From positions 4,281,296-4,345,295 of the forward strand of contig NOKP01000001.1 in assembly GCA_002682825.1 (NCBI GenBank): DNA of 64,000 bases. Reading direction: 5' to 3'. This stretch comes from Neonectria sp. B-13 (taxonomy: Eukaryota > Ascomycota > Sordariomycetes > Hypocreales > Nectriaceae). Position 1 is the stretch's first letter; each line of letters starts with the position of its first letter. A model generated the notes under the pieces. It was not told the DNA's origin. It made no database searches and saw nothing but the letters and a program-made list of their open reading frames with translations. A program made the position numbers and the translations under genes. Shown here in pieces: positions 35,040 through 46,961 of the stretch.

Positions 35040-37534
35040 TGTGCAACAGTCAGTGACTTCCTTGGGGCTTTGACTCCCACTCGTTCTCGTGAGACACTCT
35101 CCTCCAGCTCTTCAGTCCTCCTCAACCCGTCTCTGAACTCGCTGTGGTGGCCAGCTGGGGGAACTGGCCAGGGTGAGTCCCCAATAGCGGGAGGGACTGC
35201 GGGGATTGGGGAGGAAGTCGGATGCGGTCCTCCGTACGAATATGTAGGTGATAGCCTAGTCCCTGTCTACTCCGAGGAGGTCTTGTCTTTGGGCCTGGCA
35301 GCCCGCCATTTCGTCGACTTGCTGTTTCCTGCGCTGCTGTGTTGTTCTGTTTGGTTGAGGGTTGTCGCCGCCTCGTGGACGACAGCGGGAACCAAAGGAG
35401 TAATAATTCGGCGTAGTCCGCGCCGGCGCCTCTTTCCCAATCGAGACACACAGAACATTCTGCCCTTCTCCGCGCATGAGGTGCAGTGAAGTGCAGTGGA
35501 GTGCAGCACCTGTAGGTACTAAGGCAAGTGCACCCGTACTCCAGTCTCCAGCTGATGCCATCACCCATTTCACATCACGGCCGGGCTTCTTGCGCAGTGC
35601 CGGGGCCAAAAGCCGTAATTAATTGCCTGGTCCCAGCTCGTAGCCCCGGCGGCTGGTGGGACAAGGTTTCGGCTGTAGTATGGGTGCACTGGCTAACGGC
35701 ATTTGTTGGCAATGAAGATCTGGATCGGATCGTCTCTATCCGTACCTGTCTGTTGTCGAACCATTCGTCCCAGACTTTCCCTCAGGCTCCCAGCGCACTG
35801 GGCCATGACGGAACCGATCAACAGCGAAGGGTGCTTGGCAGCGTTGTAAGTTCGCGTTTGGAATTGGGAAGATTACTTTTTCAGCGAATGACTGGGCCAG
35901 ATGCTCATTTGTAAATAGATGGGCGTTGGGATAGTTTGAGATGAGGTGCAGCATCAATCCTGGGCCGAGTCGACGAGCGACAACTCGTTTGGAAGGGTTC
36001 TGCAACCCCGACGCCTCAGGCACCCAGCCCCAGCCCCAGCCCCGGGCCAAAACCCAGGCCAGGATTCCTGAGGGGTCCATTCGGACGGGATGTCTCCCCG
36101 CGGCCGGCCGCGGGCTGCGGACGGTTGAATTGCGGAGAGGGATGCGACTCTGTAATGCTGAGAGTCACATTGATTGGGCATTGATTGAGCGTCAGAACAG
36201 TCAGATGAGGTACATGCGAATGCACGGAACGGCCAAGTGGTGCTCCAAGAAGTCCGAGAGGTCCAAGACACCCAAAGACACCACCCCCACCTTCAACCTC
36301 CCGCTTGCTCCAAAGCCACTGCATGCAGCGCTGATGCGCCTGTCTGCCACGCTACACTTGTCTGTCTTCCCCGGAGTGATTGTCACATTGTCGCATTGTG
36401 ACATCAAGCCGCCGCCAAGCCCAGGAGAGCACAGGACTGTGCTCGTGACCAGTTCCCAGAACACCACCAGCAAACCCCAACCCTGTGAGCCGACTCCGAC
36501 GCGCCCGACTGGCTTTCCGAGTCCGCGTCACACACAGCACCGTACAGTACGTACATCTCCATTCCCCGTCCCCCTGGACCGCTGGAGAGTCGGTCTGGAT
36601 GGATGTCATCTGGAAGCCTTCACCCCCTGCCAACTTCAGGTCCCAGGTCTACAAGTCTGTGGGGTCGATCACGGCCAAGCCTCCCCTGCCTCGCTCCCCC
36701 CCTGGAGCCCTCACCCCCTCGCCCCTCTGAATGTCCATCCATCCACCCAGCAGCGGCGGCGAACCGAAAAGCCTCCAGAAGTGGACCGAATGGAAAAACC
36801 TGCCCTGTCAACCAGTTTCCTCCAATTCAACCGCACCCACTCACCATTACAACGCATTACACACCCCCCGGCACTGGCTGGAGGTCACCCCCGGACGCCG
36901 CCGGTGCGTGTTTACCATGGAGTGCGGATGCTACAGGCACTAAAGGTACCAGTAAAAAAAAACTAGACCAAGTGACCCGGCCCACCGGCGCCTGCTAGCT
37001 TTACCAATACACACCTCCCCCACGTCACTTGCACCAGTACGGACGCACCGCAACAGGCTCGGGAGAGGCCTGGGAGCTGGTAGGCTGGTTCACGCCCTGG
37101 GTCACGGCCTTCTCCCCGTTGCCTGAAGCCTGAATGAAAATGGGTTTGTCTTTTCTCTCGTCATCAGCCTTATAATAGAAGCCTCTGGTCCCCCCTTGCC
37201 CCAGGTGATTGCTTGCTTCCCCCGGAACTATAAACCCAACTACACCTTTCGAGCCGTTGTTTGTCAATTGCCACTCGCATATTCGTCGCATATTCTTCGC
37301 ATTTCCCTCCCGGAGTCTGATATCAAACGCCTTCTTTGTCTCGAAACTGCATCACTGCACTCGCTGCCCTCGGGGTATTCATACATGTACACCGAGCTCG
37401 GCCTGCGGTTGCCGTCCCGTCAACTCCGATCCGTTCCCCTACTGTACCACAACGCCAAAGGAGTCTTAGAATCCTGCTATTGTTCTCATCCTTCTTGCTC
37501 CAACCTCGACCTTCATCCTTTGCATCCCCTCGAC

Positions 37535-38321
37535 ATGCTTTCCTACGATTCCTCCTCTCTGCCCATCAAGGCTGCCCGGGCCCCGGCTTCCATTCCCTTG
37601 CCTGCATCGCTGCAGGCGACTCCCACGGCCCCGTCGCCCCTGTCGGCGCAGCCCTCTTCCCTGAGCTCGCTGAACTCAGCTGCCGACAATGGCCGTGGAG
37701 CCAAGGACCAGCAGCATATCTGGCTGGTTACGGGCCCGGCTGGCTGCGGCAAGAGCACCATTGCCGAGTATTTGGCTAACACTCTGAACATGCCCTACAT
37801 TGAGGGCGATTCGGTATGAGTCAACTCTCCCGCCCGCGGCGTTCCTCACCAGTATCACCACTAACACCAACTTACAGTTCCACCCTCCTGCCAACGTCGA
37901 GAAGATGCGCACCGGCACTCCCCTGACTGATGCCGACCGCTGGGACTGGCTCACAGCTCTCCGAGAAGAGTCCATTCACCGGCTCAACGCCGGAGCTGAG
38001 GGTGTCGTCCTCACCTGCTCTGCCCTGAAGCGCAAGTACCGGGACGTCATCCGAGTCGCCGGCTACTTCGACCACCGCCTCTGCATTCACTTCATCTTCC
38101 TCAACGCCCCCGAGGAGGTACTTCTTGCTCGTGTCTCGAAGCGAGAAGACCACTACATGGGCGCCAACATGGTCCACAGCCAGTTCGATATCCTCGAGCG
38201 TCCCACGAGCGACGAGAAGGACGTTGTCACCATCGACGTCAGCGTATCTGTCGACGAGGTCAAGCGAGCCGCCCTGGCCAATGTCTTGGAGACTATGACC
38301 GAGGACAACGACGAACTATAG
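37535..38321 (+). CDS. gluconokinase (thermoresistant GntK type)
   Basis: Two exons (37535-37813, 37878-38321) give 240 residues. The enzyme phosphorylates D-gluconate to 6-phosphogluconate, feeding the pentose phosphate pathway. The P-loop GPAGCGKST is at 67-75 within IWLVTGPAGCGKSTIAEYL. The GntK-specific GDSFHPPANVEKMRTGTPLT spans the splice junction, followed by DADRWDWLTAL, VVLTCSALKRKYRDVIR, HFIFLNAPEEVLLARVSKRE and HYMGANMVHSQFDILERP. The N-terminal 58 residues are a Ser/Ala/Pro-rich extension beyond the bacterial and yeast proteins; no other Met comes before the P-loop, so the extension seems real. It is of unknown role. Confidence 0.93.
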
Positions 38322-38349
38322 ACGGCCCGTACTGTTGTTGCAGGTGCAC

Positions 38350-38407
38350 TCACACGCACACACGCTCACACACACACTCGCACACACTCTCACACACGTG
38401 CGCACAT
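38350..38407. repeat. CA-rich microsatellite
   Basis: An imperfect (CA)n tract, broken by CG and CT steps, covers about 58 bases directly in the 3' flank of the gluconokinase gene and is probably transcribed into its 3' UTR. Confidence 0.8.
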
Positions 38408-38849
38408 ACCTATAACAGACAACCGGGTCACACAACATATACTTTCAAGTATACGGTATTCGCAGAAAATTGGTTTAGCCTGGAGTCACAGCGTTTCAAG
38501 TCCATCGACCTCATTGGTTCCGAATGGATTTTACCCGTCACGGAGTTTTCGTCTTACTTTTTTTTACTGGGTTTTTGCATCGCGTTGAAGCAAAACCGAC
38601 TCGGCTGGCCACTAGGCGGCTCCTCGGAGAAGTCTCCGAATCAGCCTAAGCCGAGGCCTTGGGGCTGGTCCGGATGCCGCCCGCCCCCCGCAAGTCAACT
38701 AAATTAGAGCCGCCACACCAAATGTACATACAAGGCATGCGCTCTGCGGCGGCAACGCGCGCGGGGTGCGGGGAGGGATTAATGCAAGGGAGTGTTGGAA
38801 AACCTGCTTGCATGGATTGGAAAAGGAAGGCAAGGGAGGGCATGAGAAT

Positions 38850-38867
38850 GGGAATGGGAATGGGAAT
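38850..38867. repeat. GGGAAT x3 hexamer repeat
   Basis: Three perfect GGGAAT copies follow a near copy GAGAAT (38844-38849). This is a simple intergenic repeat. Confidence 0.7.
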
Positions 38868-40422
38868 GGTTACGTACGAAGACTAGTGGTAGCGGTTTGG
38901 GGGTTGGTGTTGTGTAACCCACCGCCGACTTTTTTGTCGCCCTTCCGGCAATTATCAGTCATCCGTCATCATTCAACACGTAGCGCATTCTACAATCATT
39001 CTTGCAATGTTGCATCTCTCCCCTGCCAGGCAATCTCAAGATGTGTGCAAATGGAAACTTCCAGACGGAACTCGCCTCGGGTGTCCCACCACCGTGCATG
39101 CTGAACTCGCGAAGCAACCCCCGATGACCCTCATTTAGACATCTTGGGGGACCAGTCTCTAGAGAGCAATTACCCATCATTGCAGGCACCACCTGATCCA
39201 TCTACACCCCTCATCCTTCCGCCATTGACCTGGAGCTGATGCGGTAACCGAAACTGGGGGAGGCTTAGACAAGGGACAAGATGTGAGTGGCCGAATTAGG
39301 CAATTTTCCACTGTACAGCTCGAGTAGGGCGAGGTTGGGAGCATGGTCGTAATGGGTGGTGGCCGCATGCTGCATACTTAGGTGAGCAATAGTCACGGCG
39401 TACGAACCACACGGCTGCGTACAGCAAGCTAGATGCATGCACCTTGTGGTCACGAGGAAGCTCAGCTGTCTCGGTTGCTGACACGACATACACATCTCGT
39501 CATTTTGTTTCGTTTCGGTCTAACAACAATTCGGTCGGTTATTTTCGATGTGTTCTGGCTGCACCATTGCCCGTGTGCTACCAGATTTATCCGAGTCTGC
39601 TGCATGGTTACGTTGAGCTCTGATAAGCCAGCCCATTGAAAGTGTCTGTCGTTTGCAATGCTTATTGTTTATGGGAACACCGTATCCTTCGTGCCAAACG
39701 ATGATTCCCTGTATTGTGGCTGGCTCTGACGTCAAACATGTACCCCACCAACCCTTACTATCTCCAGATTGATGGGTGACGACGGACCACGACGCGTTGA
39801 GAAAACAAACCTGACACCATGCTCAATGGCTCAATACATATTTGATTACTTAGCGGATTTATGAATCCTTAATTCATTTGTAAGATTGACAACAAAAGCC
39901 CAACATTTAGCCCGAAAGCAGCCTGCGAAATTCGCCTACCCTGTATAAAAGGTGAGAGTGGCAAAATTCGAACCAGGCGAGCGGTTCGGTTAGAAAGATG
40001 CATATTAATAATAACAGGCTGGCAGTTTTATCACAGCGCGGGTGGTAGTTCTGAAAGGGACTTATCGACCAACTTTGGAATGGAGACTGAACGTCACAAC
40101 TGACCTCAACAAGCTTCTAGTAGCCTGGGAACTCACTTCTATACAAGGAAGAAAAAAATCCAAGGCGATGTGATTGTATGGATTCATTGAAAGGGACATC
40201 ATGTACAAAACGGTGATTAACGGGAAAGTATTCCATGTACCAGTTCTAGTCTTAATCCAAGCACTAATCTACTACCAATCCATCCACAGAACACCACCAT
40301 GTACGAGACTCATCTCTAATCCGTGCCAACGCCGCCATCAAGTAATGATCTCGTCGTAATACGGGATAATCGGATCTCACATCAGCTGGCAGATGTTTGT
40401 GCTCCCGTGACTGGCGCTGTGG

Positions 40423-41932
40423 TCACCTCAATTGCATCACCATGACATCCGGCTCCTCCACCACCGTCCGGACAACTTCAGCGGCTCGCGCCATGGTCGC
40501 GCCGTCAATGACACGGTGGTCGGCACTCCAGCTGAAATTGCACACCTGCTTTTTGACCACCTGGTCGGCCTCGTCGAAGGCCGGCACGGTGCGCATCCGT
40601 CCGATGCCTAGGATCGCCACCTCGCGCTCGACGATGACGGGGCTGACGTACGTGCCGCCAATGTTGCCAATGTTGGACACGGTGATGGTTCCGCCAGTAA
40701 AGTCCGCCGGTGACAGCTTTCCCTGGAGCGCGAGACCCTGCAGCCGCGCCAGCTCCGCCGCGATGGACACGATGTTGAGGGCGCCGACGTTCTTGATAAC
40801 GGGCACCATCAGGCCATGTGGCGTGTCCATGGCGACCCCAATGTTGTGCTGAGGTCGGTGTACGAGACACGGCTTGTTGGTCTTGGGATCTACATCCACC
40901 CTCGCGTTGAGTACGGGATACTGGTAGATCGCCAACGAGACCGCCTTGATAATGAACGGCAGGTAGGACAGCTTGGCTGGCTGGCCTTCGACCGCTGGGC
41001 TTTGAGAGAGTACTCGGTTGAGGCGCTTGCGTAAATCCACGAGGTTCGAGAAGTCGATCTCATCAGCGTAGAGGAAGTGCGGGATGGTCAGAGACCGTGT
41101 CATGGTCTTGAACATCTGCAGTTGTGTGTTGGACAGCGGCACCACCGTCTCGGTCTGGACGGAAGTATCCTGGGGGAAGCCCGAGGCCATGGACGGGGAA
41201 GCCTCGTTGGCATCTCTGTCCTTGACAAATTTGTAAATGTCTTCTTTCAGGACTCGACCGTCCTTGCCAGTTCCATCAATATCCATGATGTCGATCTGGA
41301 GCTCCTTGGAAAGATGCCGGACAGCGGGCGTGGCCACACTGGCGCACTTTCCCTTCTCTTTCCGCGGCGCGATAGACGGCATCGCCTTAGAAGTGTTGTC
41401 TTCTGTCTGCTGAGGGCTTGACTCTGCAGCTAGAGGGATTGTGGATTGGGCGTCTGTCTTCTCCGGTTGCTCGGCGGCCGAGGGCTCGACATCGCCCTCG
41501 ATATCGATGTCCACAAATGGCTTTCCAACCTTGGCCATTTCGCCAGCCTCATAGTAGAGCTTCTTGACAACTCCCGAGAAGCGACTGGTGATCTCTACAG
41601 AGGCTTTGTCGCTCTGGACTTCACACAGCGGCGAGAACTCTTCGACGCGGGCGCCGGGCTCCACAAACCACTGGATGACCTCGCACTCGACGATACCTGG
41701 TTGTCTTTAGTTTTCTGTCTTTGTGCTTTTTTTGGCAAGGTAGCCAAAAGTTTGACTCACCCTCTCCAATGTCGGCGAGCAACACCGGCTTGATCACCAG
41801 TAATCTTCTCGATTCACTGAACCATCTGGGGGAGGCGATGACCGAGGGCCGTGATGTCATGGCCACCTGGCGCATGCCTTTGGCGGTTTGCCATTGCTTT
41901 CGCAACACTCGAGATCCACGCTGGAGAAACAT
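40423..41932 (-). CDS. branched-chain alpha-keto acid dehydrogenase E2 (dihydrolipoyl transacylase)
   Basis: Two exons (complement of 40423-41696, 41761-41932) give 481 residues. The enzyme is the core of the mitochondrial complex that oxidises keto acids from Val, Leu and Ile, moving acyl groups from lipoamide to CoA. A presequence (about 1-43, ending near PRWFSESRRLL) precedes the lipoyl domain (about 46-125), with lipoyl-Lys88 in CEVQSDKASVEI. A linker leads to the peripheral-subunit-binding domain (about 178-213, ATPAVRHLSKELQIDIMDI then GTGKDGRVLKEDI). The catalytic domain follows, with YADEIDFSNLVDLRKRLN and the active-site motif HRVIDG at 451-456. PSLTIPHF-type and SDKASVEI features favour the branched-chain enzyme over pyruvate or oxoglutarate E2. 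I took the ATG at 41932; an upstream non-ATG frame was ignored. Confidence 0.92.
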
Positions 41933-42268
41933 GATGGCGCACAATTGAATCTGAAAGAAGAAGAAACAGCCACGGCCATCCTGAGCCGGCTCGAGGAAGA
42001 AGAGGAGCTCCAGGAAATGCCATTGCCGAAGGCTTCAGTCGGCATTGTGTCGTTGCCCGTGAAGCTCCCCGTGGATAGCCGAGTCTGGGGATGACGGTAC
42101 ACTAAGCCGATTCTGGGCCGCTTCCCGACGCACGCCCGATTGCTCCGTGCTCGCGGATCGGCGGCGTTTCTGGCGCTCCGACCCGGAGAAGCGTGGACCC
42201 TGGCCGCGAAATTTCCAATTCCAACTCCCGGCCAGCCGCACAAGCACCGCATCGCCATCAAGCCCACC
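41933..42268. other. divergent promoter, BCKDH E2 and ATP10
   Basis: This 336-base gap lies between two divergent nuclear genes for mitochondrial proteins and probably serves both. Nothing else was seen. Confidence 0.6.
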
Positions 42269-43377
42269 ATGGCGTCAAAACGGTTCGAGTTGGCCCTGTT
42301 CGGCCTTTCGCGACGGCCGCTGACATGCCTCTTCTGCGAGGCTCGCCGCTCCTTTACCTCGTCTGCCTTTCGCGCGGCCAGGATCGAAAAGCCCGCGTCC
42401 GGCGCCTCCATGGACCCCCAAGCCAACGTCGCCGGCACCCCGATTGAAGCGCCTCGAAGCTACGGCAAGCGGTTCGAGGGCGAGTTCACCCCGAAGCCTC
42501 TACCCAGACCCATTGGCATGCCGCTGCCGCCCAAGGCAGGCGAGAACTCTGGCATTGACGGCCGAACAATACGGCAGCGTCGCGATGACTTTGTCAACTA
42601 CGACAAGCATCTGCAAAGGCGAAAAGAGCTGTAAGAACCACATCTGTCCGGTGGTGAGCGTAGAGGGAAGACACATGCTGACGCTTGACTTTGCGCAGAA
42701 CCGCCAAAATATCGAGACCGTATTTCCGAGATTGGGGCAACCTGCAACATCACAAGGGCAAATCCTTCATCGCACCCCCGCGACTCTTCAAGGCCGAGCT
42801 CTCGCTCTTCTTCCCCAACTTTTACGGCGAGACTCTCCTAAGGACGGACCGGAACCCGCGCGACACAACACCACTTCTATCGGGCAAGGCGAGCGTCATC
42901 GCTTTCTTTAGCAGCCGATGGGCCGAGCAACAGGCGGCGTCCTTCACATCGAAGGAGGAGAACCCGGGGTTGCACGAGGCGCTGGCCCAGCATGGTGATC
43001 TCGCACAACTCGTAAATATCAACTACGAGGACAACGCGGGCAAAGCGTGGCTTGTACGCTTCTTCATGAGCTCGCTGCGTAAGCAGTTCCCTGAGAAGGA
43101 TTGGGATAAATACTTCCTGGTACGCCGCGGCATCACCGACGATATCCGCGAGTCGATCGGTCTGCTCAACAGCAAGGTCGGCTACGTCTTCCTGGTCGAC
43201 CAATATTGTCGAGTGCGGTGGGCTGGGAGCGGTCCGAGCCAACCCGATGAGCGGGATGGCCTGGCGAAGGGCCTTGGACGTCTCGTCGAGGAGATCAAGC
43301 GGGAGACCACGCTGCCCGCAACGGCGCGGGAGCAGCATCCAGGAAAGCAGCACCTCGAGGTCCCAAAGGCATTGTAA
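42269..43377 (+). CDS. ATP10: mitochondrial ATP synthase assembly factor Atp10
   Basis: Two exons (42269-42630, 42699-43377) give 346 residues. Atp10 is an inner-membrane chaperone that helps subunit 6 enter the F0 part of ATP synthase. The N-terminus is a presequence (SRRPLTCLFCEARRSF, then TSSAFRAARIEK). The conserved Atp10 blocks are RRDDFVNYDKHLQRRKEL, then YFRDWGNLQHHKGKSFIAPP after the splice, FKAELSLFFPNFYGETL, GKASVIAFFSSRWAEQQ and a C-terminal LLNSKVGYVFLVDQYCRVRW, a thioredoxin-like layout. The junction GAGCT/GTAAGA to GCGCAG/A keeps frame. It converges on GOS1 with only 128 bases between stop codons, so the 3' UTRs may overlap. Confidence 0.9.
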
Positions 43378-43505
43378 TTCACACCCTCCGTCAAGAGAGG
43401 GCACTGTAACTTAGATATCCCATGTCCCCACCATACTGTACAATAAATGCACGCTGATACCCCTGAACGCCTGTGCGATATGCAAATTCCCTGTCTCCTT
43501 ATTTA

Positions 43506-44298
43506 TTACAACAGCCACCAGAAAACGATGAAACAGAATGCGATGAATCCTCCCATTATGATACCATCTCTCCTCTTTTTAGCTGAGATCCTCCCAATCA
43601 ACGAGTTCAGGCCCGGAACTTGGCTTGCGGCTTGGTTGATCCGGCGGTTGATGCTCGCCAACGTCTCGCGCTGCAAGTTGAAGTTGTCGTTGACGGCGTA
43701 TGCCTGGCTCAGCACACTGTCCGCCATGTTATTGCTGTTATCGACGCGGCCGCGTTCCTCGAGCATGTAATCAGCCTCGGCAGCCTCGGGGTTGTTGGCG
43801 CGGTACTCGTTGATATCGGAACGGACATTGGTAAGGAGGTTGGCGCGATCGCGGGCTTGTTGGAGAGTAGATCGCAGTCGCAATAGGTCGCGCTTGTGAC
43901 TGGAAAGCTTCTCGCGGAGGAGGGAGAGGTTATTCTGCTTGAGGGCGGAGGCTGTAAGGGTAGCTTCGGAGTCGAGGAGGCGGGCAAGTTGCGTGATGAT
44001 GGTTTCGCGCTGGAGACGAGTCAACAACGTTAGACAAACCGTGAGGGGAGATGACAAAGCGTACCTTTTCTAGAAGCTCTTCCAGCTTCTGCTCTGTTTC
44101 GCGCTCTTCGTCTGTGGGTTTCGGCGGGATGGTAGAAGCTGTGGAGAATTGCGAGTATATATGGAATAGGTTCTCGGTCTGCAACGACGTCAGCTAGCTC
44201 ATCCAGGCGCATGATGCCACTCGACGCACCTGAGTTTCGAATGTTCGGGCCTGTTGCCGCAGGTGAGCCCAGCCAGCATTCCCCGACGGCGCAGCCAT
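43506..44298 (-). CDS. GOS1: Golgi v-SNARE Gos1 (GOSR1/GS28)
   Basis: Three exons (complement of 43506-44009, 44065-44178, 44230-44298) give 228 residues, near yeast Gos1 (223). Gos1 pairs with Sed5, Ykt6 and Sft1 for transport within the Golgi. The N-terminal part (AGWAHLRQQARTFETQTENL) and coiled-coil region (KPTDEERETEQKLEELLEK, SLLREKLSSHKRDLLRLRS) form the Habc-like bundle. The SNARE motif is near the C-terminus (YAVNDNFNLQRETLASINRR, then AASQVPGLNSLIGRI), followed by a basic KKRRD and a single transmembrane anchor (IIMGGFIAFCFIVFWWLL) with no lumenal tail. It is divergent from RPL35. Confidence 0.93.
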
Positions 44299-44720
44299 GA
44301 TTTCGATTTCAAAGAATGCAGTGAAATATGTGATGGGATGATTTCGTCAAGGCTCAATAACACCCTGTCGACAACCAACTCCCTGACGACGACGACGACC
44401 CGACACCTGGTCCATCCCGGAAGTGGCAGAACAGCTCACCGCCCACGCTAGCGTGAATACCAGGTCACGAGAGCCGTCACGTGTGACTAAGGGACCCTCT
44501 TGGCGGGTAGAGCCCACCGTCGAATCAAAAATTGTAAAAGCACTCATATTCCCCACATTTCCTCTCGTCCTTCAAGCCCTAGGGCAATTTTTCACCTTCT
44601 CGGCAAACTTCTCTAAATTCTGAGCCTACGATCTATCGCGACACGGACGGTGACGATTTCGAGGCTGATAATTTTCCAACACACTCGTCGACTCACTTCA
44701 CCACTTCGAAGATAATCAAG
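44299..44720. other. divergent promoter, GOS1 and RPL35
   Basis: This 422-base gap separates GOS1 (minus) from RPL35 (plus). A CCCTAGGG palindrome at about 44576-44583 is the only motif noticed. Confidence 0.55.
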
Positions 44721-45494
44721 ATGGTGAGTACACACCTTCTTCCCCTCTACCAGATGGACGTCGACGCCCGTCGATTTCGTCCGCTTCCACAGCCCCCTCG
44801 AAACCCTCGACATCGACCGCCCGCACACTTTCTCTGTCACACGATCGATTCTCTCCCATCAAGTCTTCTGCCGTGAAGCGACAACACCAGCCCACAAGAA
44901 CGCGAGGAATGAAATATGGATTGCTGACAGGATGCAGTCGTCGGGCAAGGTCAAGGCTGGTGCGCTCTGGAGCAAGAACAAGGATGAGTTGACGAAGCAA
45001 CTCGGCGAGCTCAAGACCGAGCTCGGCCAGCTTCGCATCCAGAAGGTCGCTTCGTCCGGCAGCAAGCTGAACAAGATGTGAGCCGAAATTCCGTTCCTAA
45101 CGCCTACTTCAAACGCGTTGTCTCGGAAAGACACTTGTGCTAATATTTTGACCCGTAGTCACGACCTCCGCAAGTCGATCGCTCGTGTCCTCACCATCAT
45201 CAACGCCAAGCAAAGGGCCCAGCTCCGTCTGTTCTACAAGAACAAGAAGTACGCTCCTCTCGACCTCCGACCCAAGCAGACCCGTGCCATCCGCCGCCGA
45301 TTATCGCCCGAAGACAAGGCCCGCGTGTTGCAGAAGGCCAAGAAGCGCACCGTTCACTTCCCCCAGCGCAAGTTCGCCATCAAGGTACGAGACAACCCGA
45401 TACTGTGGCTGTAGGGGAGGGCCATTGTTCCCCCCCACGGCTGCGACGCCTTGTGACAGTGGCCAAAGTTACTGACACTCTACCGCAGGCTTAA
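44721..45494 (+). CDS. RPL35: 60S ribosomal protein L35 (uL29)
   Basis: Four exons (44721-44723, 44938-45077, 45159-45384, 45489-45494) give 124 residues. L35 sits near the polypeptide exit tunnel of the large ribosomal subunit. The first exon is only the ATG codon, followed by GTGAGT, and the last exon is one Ala codon plus the stop. The middle exons hold the conserved SSGKVKAGALWSKNKDELTK, QLGELKTELGQLRIQKVASS, HDLRKSIARVLTIINAKQRA and LDLRPKQTRAIRRRL. Without the 6-base last exon the frame would read six extra codons into the intron (VRDNPILWL) before stopping; the family end is RKFAIKA, which supports the spliced form. Intron 1 (214 bases) is long, as common in ribosomal protein genes. 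Confidence 0.94.
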
Positions 45495-46961
45495 GCTTTT
45501 TACAGTGCTTAAAGGACGGACATCTGGGTAGAAAGGAAACGGGGTATGGAGGGCGTGGCGTGCTTCTTCTTTGAATAAAAGTCTTCGAACTTGCATCGCA
45601 TGGCTCAGGGAATCTCGGTCTGACTTGTACTTATTTCCCGGTTTGGGCCTTGTTCTGGGACGGGATGTCCACAATGGGCTGCCCGGTCAGGCAGCCTAAA
45701 AACAAATGAGGTCATGATCAAGAATGCCCAATTCATGCGTGTGCCTCCTTTCTCAGAGAGCTCGGAGTGATGTCGATGGGCCGATGGTGACTTGTTGGGA
45801 AGCGTGGCGACTAAGGCTGCGGCGTAGACATGACCAGGATATCACTGCACCGAGCCGAGCCGACAATGTTCGCACGTAAACCCGGCATCACTCGAGAACT
45901 CTCAGCAAAGATGCATAAAATATCTCGCCAGCTCAGCTCGTCCTACCGAGGATAAGGAAACCCGGACAGCTGCATTTACCTCCATGGGTTGCTGTCAGTA
46001 ACATACTAAGCCGCTATCCCCAGGATCCATCACCGACCTTCGGAACGGCAAGACCCGAATGGGGCCACGCATCACGGGCCCAAACAGCTAATGCCCCAAC
46101 AACAGTTCTCCGAAACTCGGGATCAATTCAATCTCCCTTTTTGTTTTCTCATCTCCTTCGAAGATTTCCGCGTTGCCATTGATGGCTCTTTCTTATCTAT
46201 TAACGCACACATGAAACCAATTGGCCAGTCACATCCAAGTTGCAGGCGATCAGTATTTTCAGCCACATCGAGGAGATGAGGAGACAAGAATCGCAGGGTA
46301 CGTCGTCTCCTCCAAGGACAACTCCAAGCCACCGTCGGCGCCTTCAAAGATCGGGCACTCATTACAACGTTCTTGACCCAGCCAGACATACCACTCACTT
46401 ATCACTCCACTGGAAAGCGTGAGACAACCGTCCTGGCAGACTCCAGTGGAGAATAGCAACGCGGGCATTCAACTTGTCAGGATGTCGCGGCATTGATTGC
46501 ACCCACGTCACCCTAGCTTTCAATCCAATCGAGAGGTTACAGTTTAAAGACGCTGTATTAACATATACTCTTGCTGTGACTGCCACCCGTTGAAGAGGCA
46601 GGCAGTCGGAAATCGTTGCTAGCCGTTACTTTCGTTCTCCCAGGTGGGTATCTATTGACTCCGACTTTTCCTCTTGTCGACCCGAACCCGTGTTGCGTTT
46701 GGAGCAACTTTTCTTCCAATAAACGCCATGGTTAATCCAATAGAAATGAAAATGCCTTCCCTTCCAATCCGAGCTCCATCAACACCGAGACCGAAACCAA
46801 CACCAATACCAATACGAAGATACAAGTATAACCATGAAGAAAAAGAAGCAGAAAGAAAGAAGCAAGGGAACTAAAAGAAGGAGGAAGGGAAGGAAAACAA
46901 AGACAAGAAACCAGCCTGGATAGCCAGTGCGCCGAAACACCAAACCATCTCACCCCTTCCC
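45495..46961. other. 1.5 kb intergenic between convergent genes
   Basis: This stretch lies between the 3' ends of RPL35 and the zinc-finger gene. The part nearest the zinc-finger gene (46730-46920) is A-rich and fits its 3' UTR. No gene was seen. Confidence 0.5.

Larger units (their letters stand above)
32253..37534. other. 5.3 kb gene-poor stretch between divergent genes
   Basis: No reading frame here passes as a gene. The longest (plus, 35941-36966, 341 codons) is Pro/Arg/His-rich with no conserved motif and overlaps other open frames, so it looks like chance in GC-rich DNA. The stretch includes an 18-bp perfect inverted repeat (34310-34371), a G-quadruplex-like run (35013-35039), short repeats of CTTGTGG (about 32808-32836) and of GTGCAGTG (about 35479-35504). 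It must contain the promoters of DPP3 and of the gluconokinase gene. A long noncoding transcript or an eroded mobile element is possible. Confidence 0.5.
38322..40422. other. 2.1 kb intergenic between convergent genes
   Basis: This stretch lies between the 3' ends of the gluconokinase and BCKDH E2 genes. It starts with a CA-type microsatellite (38350-38407) and has a GGGAAT hexamer repeat (38850-38867). The right half (39730-40330) is AT-rich. No gene was seen. Confidence 0.5.

Noticed and set aside
35941..36966. 341-codon plus-strand open frame in the 5.3 kb gap
   Set aside because: Composition is Pro/Arg/His/Thr-rich without motifs, other long frames overlap it in several phases, and no splice or start context supports it. 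I keep it as noncoding.
39960..40060. GGTTCGAATTT on the minus strand, resembling a tRNA B box
   Set aside because: No A box, acceptor stem or anticodon arm can be built around it.
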